A stretch of DNA of 64,000 nt from Providencia sp. Its GTDB lineage: Bacteria; Pseudomonadota; Gammaproteobacteria; Enterobacterales; Enterobacteriaceae. The stretch lies in contig NZ_DOEH01000023.1 in assembly GCF_003533305.1 (NCBI RefSeq), positions 100,173-164,172 on the forward strand, read 5' to 3'. A program made the position numbers and the translations under genes. This document shows positions 19,973 to 29,885 of the stretch, one piece after another (the first letter of the stretch is position 1; each line of letters opens with the position of its first letter). The notes beneath the pieces are model-generated. The model was not told where the DNA came from and ran no database searches. It was given only the letters and a program-made list of their open reading frames with translations.

Positions 19973-20426
19973 AGTCCACCTCGATAATAGCACTAACTAA
20001 CATTTAACTGTGCAATTTTGCTCTTATATTTAGTGTAGTTCAAATATTGATAATACATAATAAAAAATGGAAATTATTTTAAAAATATCTTTGGTGTGAT
20101 TTAATGTGTTGATTTTAAATCAAAAAAACATAAGCTAAATGTTGTTCGATTGATTGAAAATCAATTAAATATATAGATATGTTAATAGGGGGTTGTAATG
20201 AGGAATGTTTGTTTCGTTAATGTTTTTAAGTATATTATTTATTTATAAATAAGAAAATATTACAACTAATTTAAGATAGGTTTATTTATTATTGTTGTTT
20301 TATTTGTTAAGTATTATTTTACCCTGATATTGGCATATATTATCAACTTAAATTGATTAAAACTGAGTTCTCTCAATAATAAGATAAGTGAGAGAACTCA
20401 GATGAAAATTAATTTAAAGCTAGTGC
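19973..20426. other. AT-rich spacer without a gene
   Basis: Apart from the nitroreductase terminator near its right end, this 454-bp stretch contains only AT-rich DNA. It must hold the promoter of the small pilin-like gene, but no element stands out. Confidence 0.6.
20363..20401 (-). terminator. Terminator after the nitroreductase gene
   Basis: Perfect 13-bp arms CTGAGTTCTCTCA and TGAGAGAACTCAG with a 13-base loop. On the minus strand TTTTAA follows. It is 26 bases past the nitroreductase stop. Confidence 0.75.
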
Positions 20427-21026
20427 TTATTTGAAAATTTTGAAACGAACTTCGTCATCCATAAAGCCTTTATCGCCAGCGGGCTCATTAATTGAACCAA
20501 ATACCATCTGAGCGCGTAATATCCAGTTAGCTGGAATATTCCATTCCTTTTGAACTTGGCTATCAATAATCGGATTATAGTGCTGTAGAGATGCACCGAC
20601 ATTTTCTTGTGCTAATGCAGTCCATACGGCAAATTGAGCAATACCACTTGCTTGTTCAGACCAAACAGGAAAATTGTCCGCATATAATGGGAATTGCTCT
20701 TGTAACCCAGTAACTACATCTTTATCTTCAAAAAATAAAATAGAGCCAGCGCCAGCAGCGAAGCTATCAATTTTTTGTGCTGTACCTGCAAAAGCTTGCT
20801 CAGGAACGATAGCGCGCAAAGTTTCTTTCACCATATTCCACAGTTTCTTATGCTCAGCACCAAATAAAACAACGACGCGAGAAGTCTGTGAGTTAAATGA
20901 AGATGGAGAATGTTTAACCGCTTCTTTAATTAATTTTGTGACATGCTCTTCAGATACGGGTAATGCATCGCCAAGGTTATAAATTGTACGACGGTTTTTA
21001 ATCATTTCGATAAATGCGTTAGACAT
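20427..21026 (-). CDS. Nitroreductase-family protein (Frm2/YdgI type)
   Basis: FMN-dependent oxidoreductase of the nitroreductase fold, 199 aa. The N-terminus MSNAFIEMIKNRRTIYNLG carries the FMN-phosphate Arg pair, and AVKHSPSSFNSQTSRVVVLFG is the signature of the Frm2/YdgI-like branch, reported to reduce nitro compounds and linked to fatty-acid or oxidative-stress signalling. The segment ASLQHYNPIID in the C-terminal half also fits. It stands alone, with its own terminator and 409 bp of upstream DNA that holds nothing recognisable other than an inverted repeat near the metQ-like gene. The physiological substrate is unknown. Confidence 0.87.
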   Translation of the reverse strand: MSNAFIEMIKNRRTIYNLGDALPVSEEHVTKLIKEAVKHSPSSFNSQTSRVVVLFGAEHKKLWNMVKETLRAIVPEQAFAGTAQKIDSFAAGAGSILFFEDKDVVTGLQEQFPLYADNFPVWSEQASGIAQFAVWTALAQENVGASLQHYNPIIDSQVQKEWNIPANWILRAQMVFGSINEPAGDKGFMDDEVRFKIFK

Positions 21027-21381
21027 GTTGTCTCCTAGCTTTAGTTAGCACACGGCAGTTATTGAATAAATCTCAGAAGCCGCAGATTGTTTCGATGGTT
21101 ATTACTATAGCGAGATAGCTTAAAAATCATAGGAAAAAAATTTAACGATAAGGTTCAAATTTTTGCGTGTAGATCTTAAAGAGATTAACTTCATTTAAAT
21201 CAGAGTGATATATGAAATAGTATCTTACAAAATAATATTTCTATCATCAAGTGGGCAAAAAATGGGATAGTGAGTATAAAAATATTGAGGAAAAAGGATA
21301 GAAAAAGACAAATTGATGAGATTTTTTGTTTCCATTAATGTTCATCACACTGAAAGTTACATGATTATTGACTAATCGATT

Positions 21382-21420
21382 TTAACCGAGTCACATCGTT
21401 TATCCATGCTTCTCGGTTAA
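21382..21420. repeat. Inverted repeat beyond the metQ-like gene
   Basis: TTAACCGAG (21382-21390) and CTCGGTTAA (21412-21420) are perfect 9-bp arms around 21 bases. It lies 16 bases downstream of the stop of the lipoprotein gene. There is no T-run on either side, so it is only a tentative terminator or 3' hairpin. Confidence 0.4.
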
Positions 21421-21435
21421 TGATATGTATTAAGG

Positions 21436-22296
21436 TTAATTCAATTCGCTGAGATCCTTTTTAATTTGTATTTTTGTACCGCCAAAATTATCATCAATAT
21501 ATTTCTTTACGGCTTCGCTATGATAGAGATCGTTTAATTTAGCAAATTTAGGATCGTTTTTATTATCAGATTTAGTAACTAATATATTAATATTATTTTT
21601 AATAGTGTCATCGTTTTGCTCTCTAAATAAAGAGTCTTTTAAAACGTTAAGTCCACCTTCTTGTGCAGCTGTATTTCCGATTACTGCAATGTCTACATCC
21701 GGTAGCGCTCTAGGACCATGTGCATATTTTATTTGTCTAAAGACTAATTCTTTAGGATTATTTGTAATATCACTAATAGATCCCGTGGCTTGATTGAATT
21801 CAGGTTTCAAGCTGATTAACTTTGAGTTCTCTAATAGTTTAAGTGCTCTTGCATGATTGGCTGCATCGTTTGGGATCGCGACAATCGCTTTGTTGGGTAA
21901 ATCAGCTAAATTTTTATATTTTACAGAATAGATCCCCATCGGTTCAAAATAAGTCGTGAAGATTGGTGAGAGCTTATTATCATGATTTTTATTGAAATCT
22001 TTTAGAAATCCCCACGATTGAAAGGCATTGACATCCACATCACCATCGATGGTGGCGACATTCAAGGTGATCCCATCGTCAATGATTTTAACATCAATAT
22101 CTAAATTTGCATCTTTAGCGCTTTGAGATTCCGCGATAAAATTCCAGATATCAGCATCACTGCCATGGCTGCCAACGATGATTTTTTGTTTGGGATCTTT
22201 TTGTTGAGGTGCTTTTTCAGCAGTGCTGTCCTCAGGTGAGCAAGCCGTTAAAGCAGAAACCGACAATGCCAATATTAATGCAGTTATTTTTTTCAT
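21436..22296 (-). CDS. MetQ/NlpA-family substrate-binding lipoprotein
   Basis: Membrane-anchored periplasmic binding protein, 286 aa. The lipobox LTAC-S puts the lipidated cysteine at residue 19. The mature domain starts with KIIVGSHGSDADIWNFIAE, where most MetQ proteins have VGxxxGPxxxI, and continues with DGDVDVNAFQSWGFL (normally ADINxFQHxPYL), GIYSVKYKNLADLPNKAIVAIPND and VDIAVIGNTAAQEGG. These mark the NlpA family, whose known ligands are D/L-methionine and related amino acids; the variant motifs suggest another, related ligand. No metN/metI ABC genes are adjacent, so it is an orphan. It is divergent from the oxygenase gene; the 264-bp shared upstream region shows no convincing MetJ box. 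Confidence 0.85.
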   Translation of the reverse strand: MKKITALILALSVSALTACSPEDSTAEKAPQQKDPKQKIIVGSHGSDADIWNFIAESQSAKDANLDIDVKIIDDGITLNVATIDGDVDVNAFQSWGFLKDFNKNHDNKLSPIFTTYFEPMGIYSVKYKNLADLPNKAIVAIPNDAANHARALKLLENSKLISLKPEFNQATGSISDITNNPKELVFRQIKYAHGPRALPDVDIAVIGNTAAQEGGLNVLKDSLFREQNDDTIKNNINILVTKSDNKNDPKFAKLNDLYHSEAVKKYIDDNFGGTKIQIKKDLSELN

Positions 22297-22560
22297 TTTA
22301 AATTCTCATTAGTTATTTGTTAGTAATATCTAATCAGACAAGATCTGACTTTTATAAATAATATTTAATTATTTATTTGTGTTTTTTGTTATATGGATTA
22401 GAAAGTATCTATTCATTGAAATGGTTATATCGATATAGTTTTATATTATTATTAGTATTTTTAAAGTTGGTATTTAATCGACTGTTAAATAGATGAATAG
22501 CTATTTTTATTATTCACTAAATTCATATTCTATAAATACAGAGAGTGAAAAGGATTAAAT

Positions 22561-23595
22561 ATGTCAGCGACTCAATTACCTATTATTGATTTAAATGAAC
22601 TTGATAACCCAGAGACGCAAGCAGATTTTTATAAGAAATTACGCTTCATTGCGCGGGAAATTGGCTTTTTTTACCTTGTTGGACATAATATTACGCCTGA
22701 AACTCGGGAGCAGTTGTTGGCAATAACAAAACAGTTTTTTGCTTTGCCAAAGGATGCCAAAGAACAAATCTCAATGAGTCATTCAAGACACTTTCGCGGA
22801 TATACAGCCTCAACACAAGAGAGTACGAGAAATCAACCTGACTTTCGTGAACAAATTGATATTGGTGAGGAATTGCCGGCTTTACAACTAACTGACCAAG
22901 ATCCGATTTGGCTGAATTTACAAGGACCAAATCAGTGGCCACAAGCATTGCCTGAGTTGAAAACACAAGCCCTTGCATGGCAAAAAGAGATGCGAGATAT
23001 CGCTATTAAGTTAATTAAAGCCTTTTTGGTTGCACTTGAGTTACCTGAAAATAGTTTCGATAGCGTTACCGCCGAACCGGCACAGCATTTATTAAAATTA
23101 ATACATTACCCTGCTCGTACTGATAATCATGAGGGAGAGCAAGGCGTTGGTGCCCATAAAGATGCGGGGATTTTGACACTACTTTGGCAAGATAATAGCG
23201 GTGGACTACAAGTTGAGACAGATAATGGCTGGATAGATGTCGCACCATTAGAAGATGCATTTGTAGTAAATATTGGTGAGGTATTTGAATTAGCAACCAA
23301 TGGTTATTTACGTGCAAATGTTCATCAGGTTGTTAGGGGGAAAAATAGCGATTCACGTTATTCTATCGCTTATTTTATTACCCCAAGTGTTTTTGCCGAT
23401 GAAGTTCCCTTATTGCCGCTACCTTCCTATTTAGCTCAACAAGCGTTGGGGCCTGATAGCGATCCTTTAAATCCATTATTTACCAATTTAGGCAAAAATG
23501 TCATTAAAGGCCGTTTGCGTTCCCATTTATCTGTTACTCGCCAATTTTATCCTCACGAGTACGAGCAAATTATTAACAATAGTAATATTGTATAA
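22561..23595 (+). CDS. Isopenicillin-N-synthase-like Fe(II)/2-oxoglutarate dioxygenase
   Basis: A 344-aa member of the 2OG-Fe(II) oxygenase superfamily. The N-terminal DIOX_N part reads LPIIDLNELDN...FIAREIGFFYLVGHNI. The jelly-roll core has the iron ligands His199 and Asp201 (GAHKDAGILTLLWQD) and His255 (ANVHQVV), and the 2OG-binding RxS is Arg266-Tyr-Ser268. All residues needed for activity are therefore present. Bacterial relatives act on amino acids and other small molecules; the substrate cannot be told. The next gene encodes a PLP lyase/synthase 43 bp downstream on the same strand, so the two likely form an operon that acts on one sulfur-containing or amino-acid substrate. Confidence 0.85.
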   Translation: MSATQLPIIDLNELDNPETQADFYKKLRFIAREIGFFYLVGHNITPETREQLLAITKQFFALPKDAKEQISMSHSRHFRGYTASTQESTRNQPDFREQIDIGEELPALQLTDQDPIWLNLQGPNQWPQALPELKTQALAWQKEMRDIAIKLIKAFLVALELPENSFDSVTAEPAQHLLKLIHYPARTDNHEGEQGVGAHKDAGILTLLWQDNSGGLQVETDNGWIDVAPLEDAFVVNIGEVFELATNGYLRANVHQVVRGKNSDSRYSIAYFITPSVFADEVPLLPLPSYLAQQALGPDSDPLNPLFTNLGKNVIKGRLRSHLSVTRQFYPHEYEQIINNSNIV

Positions 23596-23638
23596 CTGAT
23601 AATGTGATGATTTATGAATAAAAAGTTGGAGCTTGTGA

Positions 23639-24922
23639 ATGTCAGATAAAAGCGATAAAAAAGATTTAAATGGGAGAGAACTATCCCCTGAAACATTAAT
23701 GATGAGCTATGGGTACGACCCACAATTATCGGAAGGATCGATAAAACCTCCTGTGTTTCTGACATCAACTTTTGTCTTTAAAACGGCTCAAGAAGGTAAA
23801 GATTTTTTTAACTTGGTTAGCGGACGCGTACAAGCGCCTGATAACCAAAAACAAGGTTTGGTTTATTCGCGCTTCAATCATCCCAATAGTGAAATTGTTG
23901 AAGATAGATTGGCTCTTTATGAAGGGGCGCAAAGTGCTGCTTTATTTTCATCAGGTATGTCGGCTATTACGACTTGCTTGATGGCAGTCTTAAAACCTGG
24001 CGATGTATTGCTACACTCTCAACCTCTATATGGTGGTACTGAAACCTTATTTTTGAATACGTTAACACGGTTTGGTATTACTTCAGTTCCTTTTCAAAAT
24101 GGTTGTGATTTAGCGGCTATTCTTGATGTAGTAAAAGGGATTGGGGCAGGTAAAAAAATTGCGGCGATTTATATTGAGACACCGTCAAATCCGCTAAATA
24201 CGGTGGTGGATATTCAACTGCTCAGTCAAGCTGCCAAGCAAATTGCACATCAACAAAATGGCGAAATTCCATTATTGATTTGTGATAATACGTTACTGGG
24301 GCCCATATTCCAGAAACCTATTGCGCTCGGTGCTGACTTAAGTGTGTACTCACTAACAAAATATGTCGGTGGGCACTCTGATCTGGTTGCGGGTGCCGTT
24401 GTCGGAAGTCGCGATTTAGTCAAAAAAGTCAAAGCGCAGCGTAATGCGATTGGGACACAGCTCGACCCACACTCAAGTTGGATGTTGGGGAGATCTTTAG
24501 AAACACTGCAACTTAGGATGGAAAGAGCCAATGATAATGCAAAAATTTTGGCCCATTTTCTCAACCAGCATCCTAAAGTCGGTAAAGTTCATTTTCCTGA
24601 ATTTTTGCCGAAAGACAGTGCAGAGTATCGAGCTTATCAACAACAATGCTCAGGCGCAGGCTCTACATTCTCAATCAATGTTGGCGAAAATGAAGCCGAT
24701 GCCTTTCGTTTTTTAGATAATTTGGCGTTATTTAAACTTGCGGTGAGCTTAGGGGGCACAGAGTCATTAGCGAGCCACCCTGCATCGACTACGCATTCAG
24801 GTGTAGCGCAAACTGTTCGTCAAAATATCGGCATCAGCGATAATTTAGTGCGTTTATCTATTGGCATTGAAAATGTCGATGATTTGAAATATGCGTTACA
24901 GCTAGCGCTAGACGCAGTTTAA
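23639..24922 (+). CDS. Cys/Met-metabolism PLP-dependent enzyme (cystathionine gamma-synthase family)
   Basis: A 427-aa fold-type I PLP enzyme. Visible features are [20 protein letters not shown], the active-site Tyr131 in PLYGGTETL, Asp216 in [11 protein letters not shown], the PLP lysine Lys241 in [15 protein letters not shown], and [14 protein letters not shown] near the end. Methionine gamma-lyases usually have a cysteine after that Tyr-Gly (PLYGCT); here it is glycine, as in cystathionine gamma-synthase and gamma-lyase. An N-terminal charged extension of about 15 residues is unusual. It is preceded by AGTTGGAGCTTGTG, a good ribosome site. Downstream of the oxygenase gene, it probably belongs to a small sulfur amino-acid operon. 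The reaction (gamma-elimination or replacement) cannot be decided. Confidence 0.87.
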   Translation: MSDKSDKKDLNGRELSPETLMMSYGYDPQLSEGSIKPPVFLTSTFVFKTAQEGKDFFNLVSGRVQAPDNQKQGLVYSRFNHPNSEIVEDRLALYEGAQSAALFSSGMSAITTCLMAVLKPGDVLLHSQPLYGGTETLFLNTLTRFGITSVPFQNGCDLAAILDVVKGIGAGKKIAAIYIETPSNPLNTVVDIQLLSQAAKQIAHQQNGEIPLLICDNTLLGPIFQKPIALGADLSVYSLTKYVGGHSDLVAGAVVGSRDLVKKVKAQRNAIGTQLDPHSSWMLGRSLETLQLRMERANDNAKILAHFLNQHPKVGKVHFPEFLPKDSAEYRAYQQQCSGAGSTFSINVGENEADAFRFLDNLALFKLAVSLGGTESLASHPASTTHSGVAQTVRQNIGISDNLVRLSIGIENVDDLKYALQLALDAV

Positions 24923-24984
24923 CTTACTCCATGATGGCAGAGAATTTAAACTCTCTGCCATTTGTTTGGCTAAATCATAGTGGG

Positions 24985-27900
24985 TTAATTGATTCGATAC
25001 TGCGCTGGCAACTCGCTAAATCCGAGACCATTCACTTTTTTCACCGGAATTTGCACTGGAATTCGTTCTTTCATTGCTTCAACGTGGCTGATCACCCCAA
25101 TCGTTTTACCGGATGCATTTAAACTTTCTAATGCATCGAGAGCGATATCTAAGGTTTCTGCATCGAGTGTGCCAAAGCCTTCATCCAAAAATAGTGACTC
25201 TAATTGGGTTCTGTTACTCACCATATCGGATAGTGCTAGGGCTAATGCGAGACTGACTAAGAAGCTTTCACCACCCGATAAGGTTTTGATGTCTCTGAGA
25301 CTATCAGCTTGCCACCCATCGATAACTTGTAGTTCAAGGTTAGTTTGATGACTACGTTGTAGTAGATAGCGGCCGTGTAATTTATCGAGCTGCTGGTTGG
25401 CTAAGGTAATGAGACAATCAAGTGTTAAGCCTTGTGCATAACGGCGGAATTTATCCCCTTCGGCGGAGCCAATGAGCGTGCTGAGATAACTCCAATCATC
25501 ATAACTAAGCTGTCCATCTTCAATTTGTTGTAGTAAATCTCGTTGCTGGTGGCGCTGCTGTTTATCCGTTTCTAACTGGCTGATAATTCTACCCTGTTCT
25601 TGATTAAGATTTTTTATTTCTTCATCAAATTGAGCAATTGCTTGTTTTAATTGCTCTTGTGAAATGCCTGTAAAATCTTCAAGACGTTGTTGTTCATGGG
25701 CGGTTAGCGCCAGTAAAGCTTCTTTATGACGGGTTTCGCTTTGCAGTAATGCTTGGCTAATATTTTGTTTTAGCTGTTCTAATTGTATTTTTTCTTCAGT
25801 GGCTAGTAATGCATTGAGGAAGATTTGCTGTGAATCAAATGGGCTTTGGGTTAATGCTTGATTAAATTGTGTTTGTGCATTTATCAATAATTGAGTGATT
25901 TTCTTAACCGATTCAATGATGGCTTGATGGCTGCCATTGAGGACGGAAATATTTCTTTCAATGTCATTGATATTTTTGGTTAAGAGTTCTAATTGATGGG
26001 CTAAACGAGTTTGTTTTTCCTGCATCCCTTCAATAAATTGGCTGACAGTGAGTCCATTTAATAAGTTTTGGCGTTGATTTTTTTTCTCAATCAGCTCATT
26101 ACTGCATTGTAATTGCTGTTGTTTTCCATTTTCGAGCTGTTTCAATAATTGCGTTTTTTGTGCTATTTCAGCCGCCAATGTCGCATTACTGACATCTATT
26201 TGTTGCGTGAGTTTCTGTGCCGCTATTTTTTGTGATTCGTAGAATTGACTGCGTTGTTCAATGTTGCTGAACCATGCATCAAAATCATTATTTTCGGGCA
26301 ATATTAACTGAAATTGAGTGAGGGCTGACTGTAATTGCTCTGTTTGTTCATTTTTGCGTTGTTGTAGCTGATTTTGTTCTTTTTGCATCTCATCAAACAT
26401 CTGAGCGTGATATTTAAGACGTTCTTCGAGTAATGCGAGAGTGGCTTGCTGTTGTTTAACGAGCGCTTGTTGCTCATTTAATTGATTTTTAGCCTGCTGA
26501 TAATCGCGTTCTAATAGCGTGAAATCCGTAATCACTTTTTGTTTTGTGGATAACTGTGTTTTTAAATCAGCAAGAAGTAAATTAACCGCTTGTTCGGTTT
26601 GCGCTAATTCTGGAGTAAGTGCTTGCTCACAGGTACTACGCCATTTTTGATTTAATTCATCAAGCTGTTCGGATAGTTGTGTTTTGAGCTGTAAATTTTC
26701 ACTTTGACGCAACTTTTGATTTTGTAAGTACGATTGTTGCTCTGATAATTTGATCTTATTGCTATCGAGTTGCTCAGTGAGTTGTTTTAAGCGCTGTTGT
26801 GTATCTGAGGATTTTATTAATTGATAGGCCTCAACCGCAGGGTGCTCGTGAGAGCCACAAAGTGGACACGGGGAACCTTCAATGAGTTGCTGGCGCTCTT
26901 TTTCTAAGCTAACAATTTTTTGCTCTAATTGCAGTTGTTGTGTGAGATCTTGAATATGGGGCTGTAAATTGCTGATATTCGTTTGTACTGATGCTAATTC
27001 TTTTTCAGTTTGAGCAATTGATTCAATTAATAAAATCTGCTGTGTTGCTTGCTTTTGTGATTGAACTTGTTGAGCGAGACACTGTGACAATATAAAGGGT
27101 AATAATTGCGCATGTTGTAGCTTGGTTTGTAGTTGTACAATAGAGTGATTTACTTCATTAATATTCTGTTTTTCTTGGCAGTTTTTATAGTTATTTTCTA
27201 ATTGATTAAACGCGTCAGTTTCTTTGTCTAAAGCCGTTTGCGTTTGTGTCAACTGAGCGGATTGCGTTTGTTTTTCTGCCTGTAATACTTGCAGTTCTTG
27301 TGAAATTTTGTGCTGCTTTTGGGTTAGTATCGAGAGCTGTTCAGTAAGTTCATTGAGGTAACGTGCTTGTTGCTTCCAACTGCCTAGTTGCCCGCTAATT
27401 TCTGCATCTTTTTGTTTTTCTTTTAGAAAAACATTTAGTTGTTTCAGTTGGTTATTTGCGTGTTGTAACTTCACCTCGGCTTCATTGATAGACTGTTGTT
27501 TTTGGTCATATTCAGATTGAAATTGGGTTACAAGCTTAGAGAGTTCACTGAGTTGTTGGTTAAGATGCGTTATTTGGTTATCCAACGGGCGAACTTCGTT
27601 ATCAATTAATTTATTCTGCTGCTGCATATACGCCAAAAATTGCGTATTTTCATTGTTAGCTTGATCTTGTTTTGCTTTCAGTGGTGCAAGTTGTTTCTGC
27701 ATTTCCTCAAGACTTTGTTGAAGATGTTGTTGCTTTTCATTGTGTTCAGCTAACGACTGTTGTTGGCGCTGAACATCTTGCCATAAAGGACGCAAAGCCT
27801 CTGCGGGAGCGCTGTCTGCTAATTTTTGTAGACTGGGTTTTGCAGCCTGAAAATCCTGTTCTGACTTGTCTAGCTCTGCTTGTAATTGTTGTAAGCGTTG

Positions 27901-28668
27901 AGTCAGTTGGTGCTGTTGTTGCCACCAATTTATGGCTTGTTGATAACGATTTTTTTTATGGCTGATTTGTGCGGCTTGTTGTGCGAGTACCGTTTGTTGT
28001 TCTAATCGTTGTTGGTGCTCAGATTCAGTCAGCAAATTAATGCTTTGTGCTCTCGCCTTCAGTAAGTCTAATTCGGTTTTGACTTGTTTGTGTTGGTTAT
28101 AAATATAAATTGAGATTTGGCTATAGATTTCAGTCCCAGTTATCTCTTCTAAAAGGTCAGCGCGTTCTTTTTCTGTTGCGTTTAAAAAGGCGGCAAAATC
28201 CCCTTGGGAAAGTAGAATCGATTTAGTGAAACGACCAAAGTCGAGTCCCGTAATTTGAGTGATCCGCTCTCTAATTTCAGTGACTTTAACCGCAAGTATT
28301 TGCCCATCAGCTACCGTCGCTAGCTCGGCTTTAGGCTGTTGAAGGTTTCCTTCAGATTTACCGCCTGCACGACGTTGGCTCCAAAATGCGCGGTAAGCAA
28401 CACCTTTTACTTCGAATTCAACTTCCGCTAAACATTCGCCCGTATGGCGCGTCATGAGCTCATTTTGGCTAGCAGATAGAGAGCCTAAACGAGGTGTTTG
28501 ATGGTAAAGCGCGAGACAAATCGCATCCAGTAAGGTGGTTTTACCTGCACCGGTCGCACCAGTTATCGCAAACAATCCTTGGCTAGCAAAAGGTTCTTGC
28601 GTGAAATCAATTTTCCATTCGCCTTTTAGTGAATTAATATTTTTTAAGCGAAGACTCAGGATTTTCAT
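24985..28668 (-). CDS. sbcC: Exonuclease SbcCD ATPase/coiled-coil subunit
   Basis: SMC/Rad50-type ATPase that with SbcD cuts DNA hairpins and protein-blocked ends. The N-terminal half-ATPase holds Walker A GATGAGKTTLLDAICLALY. Long Gln/Leu/Glu-rich coiled coils follow, interrupted by the zinc hook GSPCPLCGSHEHP at about residue 600, almost exactly the middle. The C-terminal half-ATPase has the signature SGGESFLVSLALALALSD and Walker B LFLDEGFGTLD. At 1227 aa it is longer than E. coli SbcC (1048), which mainly means longer coiled-coil arms. Its start overlaps the sbcD stop by four bases. It converges on the PLP-enzyme gene 62 bp away. Confidence 0.96.
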   Translation of the reverse strand: MKILSLRLKNINSLKGEWKIDFTQEPFASQGLFAITGATGAGKTTLLDAICLALYHQTPRLGSLSASQNELMTRHTGECLAEVEFEVKGVAYRAFWSQRRAGGKSEGNLQQPKAELATVADGQILAVKVTEIRERITQITGLDFGRFTKSILLSQGDFAAFLNATEKERADLLEEITGTEIYSQISIYIYNQHKQVKTELDLLKARAQSINLLTESEHQQRLEQQTVLAQQAAQISHKKNRYQQAINWWQQQHQLTQRLQQLQAELDKSEQDFQAAKPSLQKLADSAPAEALRPLWQDVQRQQQSLAEHNEKQQHLQQSLEEMQKQLAPLKAKQDQANNENTQFLAYMQQQNKLIDNEVRPLDNQITHLNQQLSELSKLVTQFQSEYDQKQQSINEAEVKLQHANNQLKQLNVFLKEKQKDAEISGQLGSWKQQARYLNELTEQLSILTQKQHKISQELQVLQAEKQTQSAQLTQTQTALDKETDAFNQLENNYKNCQEKQNINEVNHSIVQLQTKLQHAQLLPFILSQCLAQQVQSQKQATQQILLIESIAQTEKELASVQTNISNLQPHIQDLTQQLQLEQKIVSLEKERQQLIEGSPCPLCGSHEHPAVEAYQLIKSSDTQQRLKQLTEQLDSNKIKLSEQQSYLQNQKLRQSENLQLKTQLSEQLDELNQKWRSTCEQALTPELAQTEQAVNLLLADLKTQLSTKQKVITDFTLLERDYQQAKNQLNEQQALVKQQQATLALLEERLKYHAQMFDEMQKEQNQLQQRKNEQTEQLQSALTQFQLILPENNDFDAWFSNIEQRSQFYESQKIAAQKLTQQIDVSNATLAAEIAQKTQLLKQLENGKQQQLQCSNELIEKKNQRQNLLNGLTVSQFIEGMQEKQTRLAHQLELLTKNINDIERNISVLNGSHQAIIESVKKITQLLINAQTQFNQALTQSPFDSQQIFLNALLATEEKIQLEQLKQNISQALLQSETRHKEALLALTAHEQQRLEDFTGISQEQLKQAIAQFDEEIKNLNQEQGRIISQLETDKQQRHQQRDLLQQIEDGQLSYDDWSYLSTLIGSAEGDKFRRYAQGLTLDCLITLANQQLDKLHGRYLLQRSHQTNLELQVIDGWQADSLRDIKTLSGGESFLVSLALALALSDMVSNRTQLESLFLDEGFGTLDAETLDIALDALESLNASGKTIGVISHVEAMKERIPVQIPVKKVNGLGFSELPAQYRIN

Positions 28669-29885
28669 GCTTGACCCTCTTGTTCTGAACGTAGTGCGTC
28701 ATAGGATTGTTTGAACAGTTGTCGCAAGCGTTGTTCTTGTTCGGCATCGTCAAGTGATTCTTCTGCAAGACGGCGTAAAAAGACCTCTTCAGCAGTTAAT
28801 TCATTGAGTGTTTCATTGGCTAATACACTTTGCTGTCCTTGCTTTTGTTTACGTGCTCGGCGCAGTAATACGACCTCAACTGGTAAGGTTTGGGTTAAGG
28901 CTTCTATACGTTGTTGGATATCTGAAAGATAGTCTTGTGACGCGACTTCGATATCTAACCATACCGGTTTATCACCTTGATAGTCTTGCCAAACTTCCAG
29001 TTGTTGCTGGATTTCTTTTAGAGACCCTTTGACACTTTGTAGTGGCTGCGAAATTGGAATTGGTAATTGAGTGATATCAGTAAGCGTGCTGCCATTAAAC
29101 TCAACCAGACAGACACTTTTTTGTTGTTGTGCTTCATCAAAACTTAATGGAATTGGTGAACCGCAATAACGAATATGTTGTTGGCCACCAATGACTTGGG
29201 GTCGATGAATATGCCCTAGCGCAATGTAATCTGCGGGTGGAAATGCGCCAGAAGGAAACGCGTCAAGTGTGCCAATATAGATGTCGCGGACTGAATCTGT
29301 CAGCGCCGCGCCGACAACGGTGAGATGCCCTGTCGCGATAATCGGGATATCAAGGCCTAGTGTTTCTCGTTGTGCGACGGCAAGTTGGTAGCTGGCTTGG
29401 TAATAGTCATGAATGGCCGTTTGCAGTGATAATTGTTTTTCTTCACTACTTTGTCCTGCAATACTTATCTGAATGTCTCGAGGGCGCAGGAATGGGATGG
29501 CGCAGACGAGGCCGCTAGGCAATCCTTGGTTATCCATTAAAGTAATAATATTAGGTTCAGCGCCAGAGGTTATTACGCTGGTATTGAGGTAAGCCAGCAA
29601 AGAGCTGGATTCATTGAGAACGGAAACGGAATCGTGGTTTCCACTTAAAATAACCAACTGGCATCCAGTTTTTTGTAAATCGACGATAAATTTATTATAG
29701 AGTTCTCGTGCATAGCTCGGCGGTGAGCCAGTATCAAAAATATCCCCTGCGACAATCACTGCGCTAACCTGATGGAGCGTAACTTGTTCAATAAGCCAAT
29801 TTAAAAAACATTGATGTTCAGCGGCACGACTTTTAGTGAAAAAATATTGGCCAAGGTGCCAGTCAGAAGTGTGGATCATGCGCAT
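28665..29885 (-). CDS. sbcD: Exonuclease SbcCD nuclease subunit
   Basis: Mre11-like metallophosphoesterase that provides the nuclease of SbcCD. It is 406 aa. The metal-binding motifs come in order: HTSDWHLGQ at residues 4-12, AGDIFDTGSPP, SGNHDS, ATGHLTVVGA and LGHIHRPQ. The C-terminal capping domain follows and is rich in Glu/Gln. It overlaps sbcC by four bases, so the two are coupled. The gene is divergent from phoB across 344 bp, as in E. coli; apart from the pho box that spacer shows nothing distinctive. Confidence 0.96.
   Translation of the reverse strand: MRMIHTSDWHLGQYFFTKSRAAEHQCFLNWLIEQVTLHQVSAVIVAGDIFDTGSPPSYARELYNKFIVDLQKTGCQLVILSGNHDSVSVLNESSSLLAYLNTSVITSGAEPNIITLMDNQGLPSGLVCAIPFLRPRDIQISIAGQSSEEKQLSLQTAIHDYYQASYQLAVAQRETLGLDIPIIATGHLTVVGAALTDSVRDIYIGTLDAFPSGAFPPADYIALGHIHRPQVIGGQQHIRYCGSPIPLSFDEAQQQKSVCLVEFNGSTLTDITQLPIPISQPLQSVKGSLKEIQQQLEVWQDYQGDKPVWLDIEVASQDYLSDIQQRIEALTQTLPVEVVLLRRARKQKQGQQSVLANETLNELTAEEVFLRRLAEESLDDAEQEQRLRQLFKQSYDALRSEQEGQA

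Noticed and set aside
22297..22560. Possible MetJ box (AGACAAGATCTGAC near 22337) between the lipoprotein and oxygenase genes.
   Set aside because: Only one half resembles AGACGTCT and there is no second tandem unit; the match is too poor. Upstream of metC I also found none.
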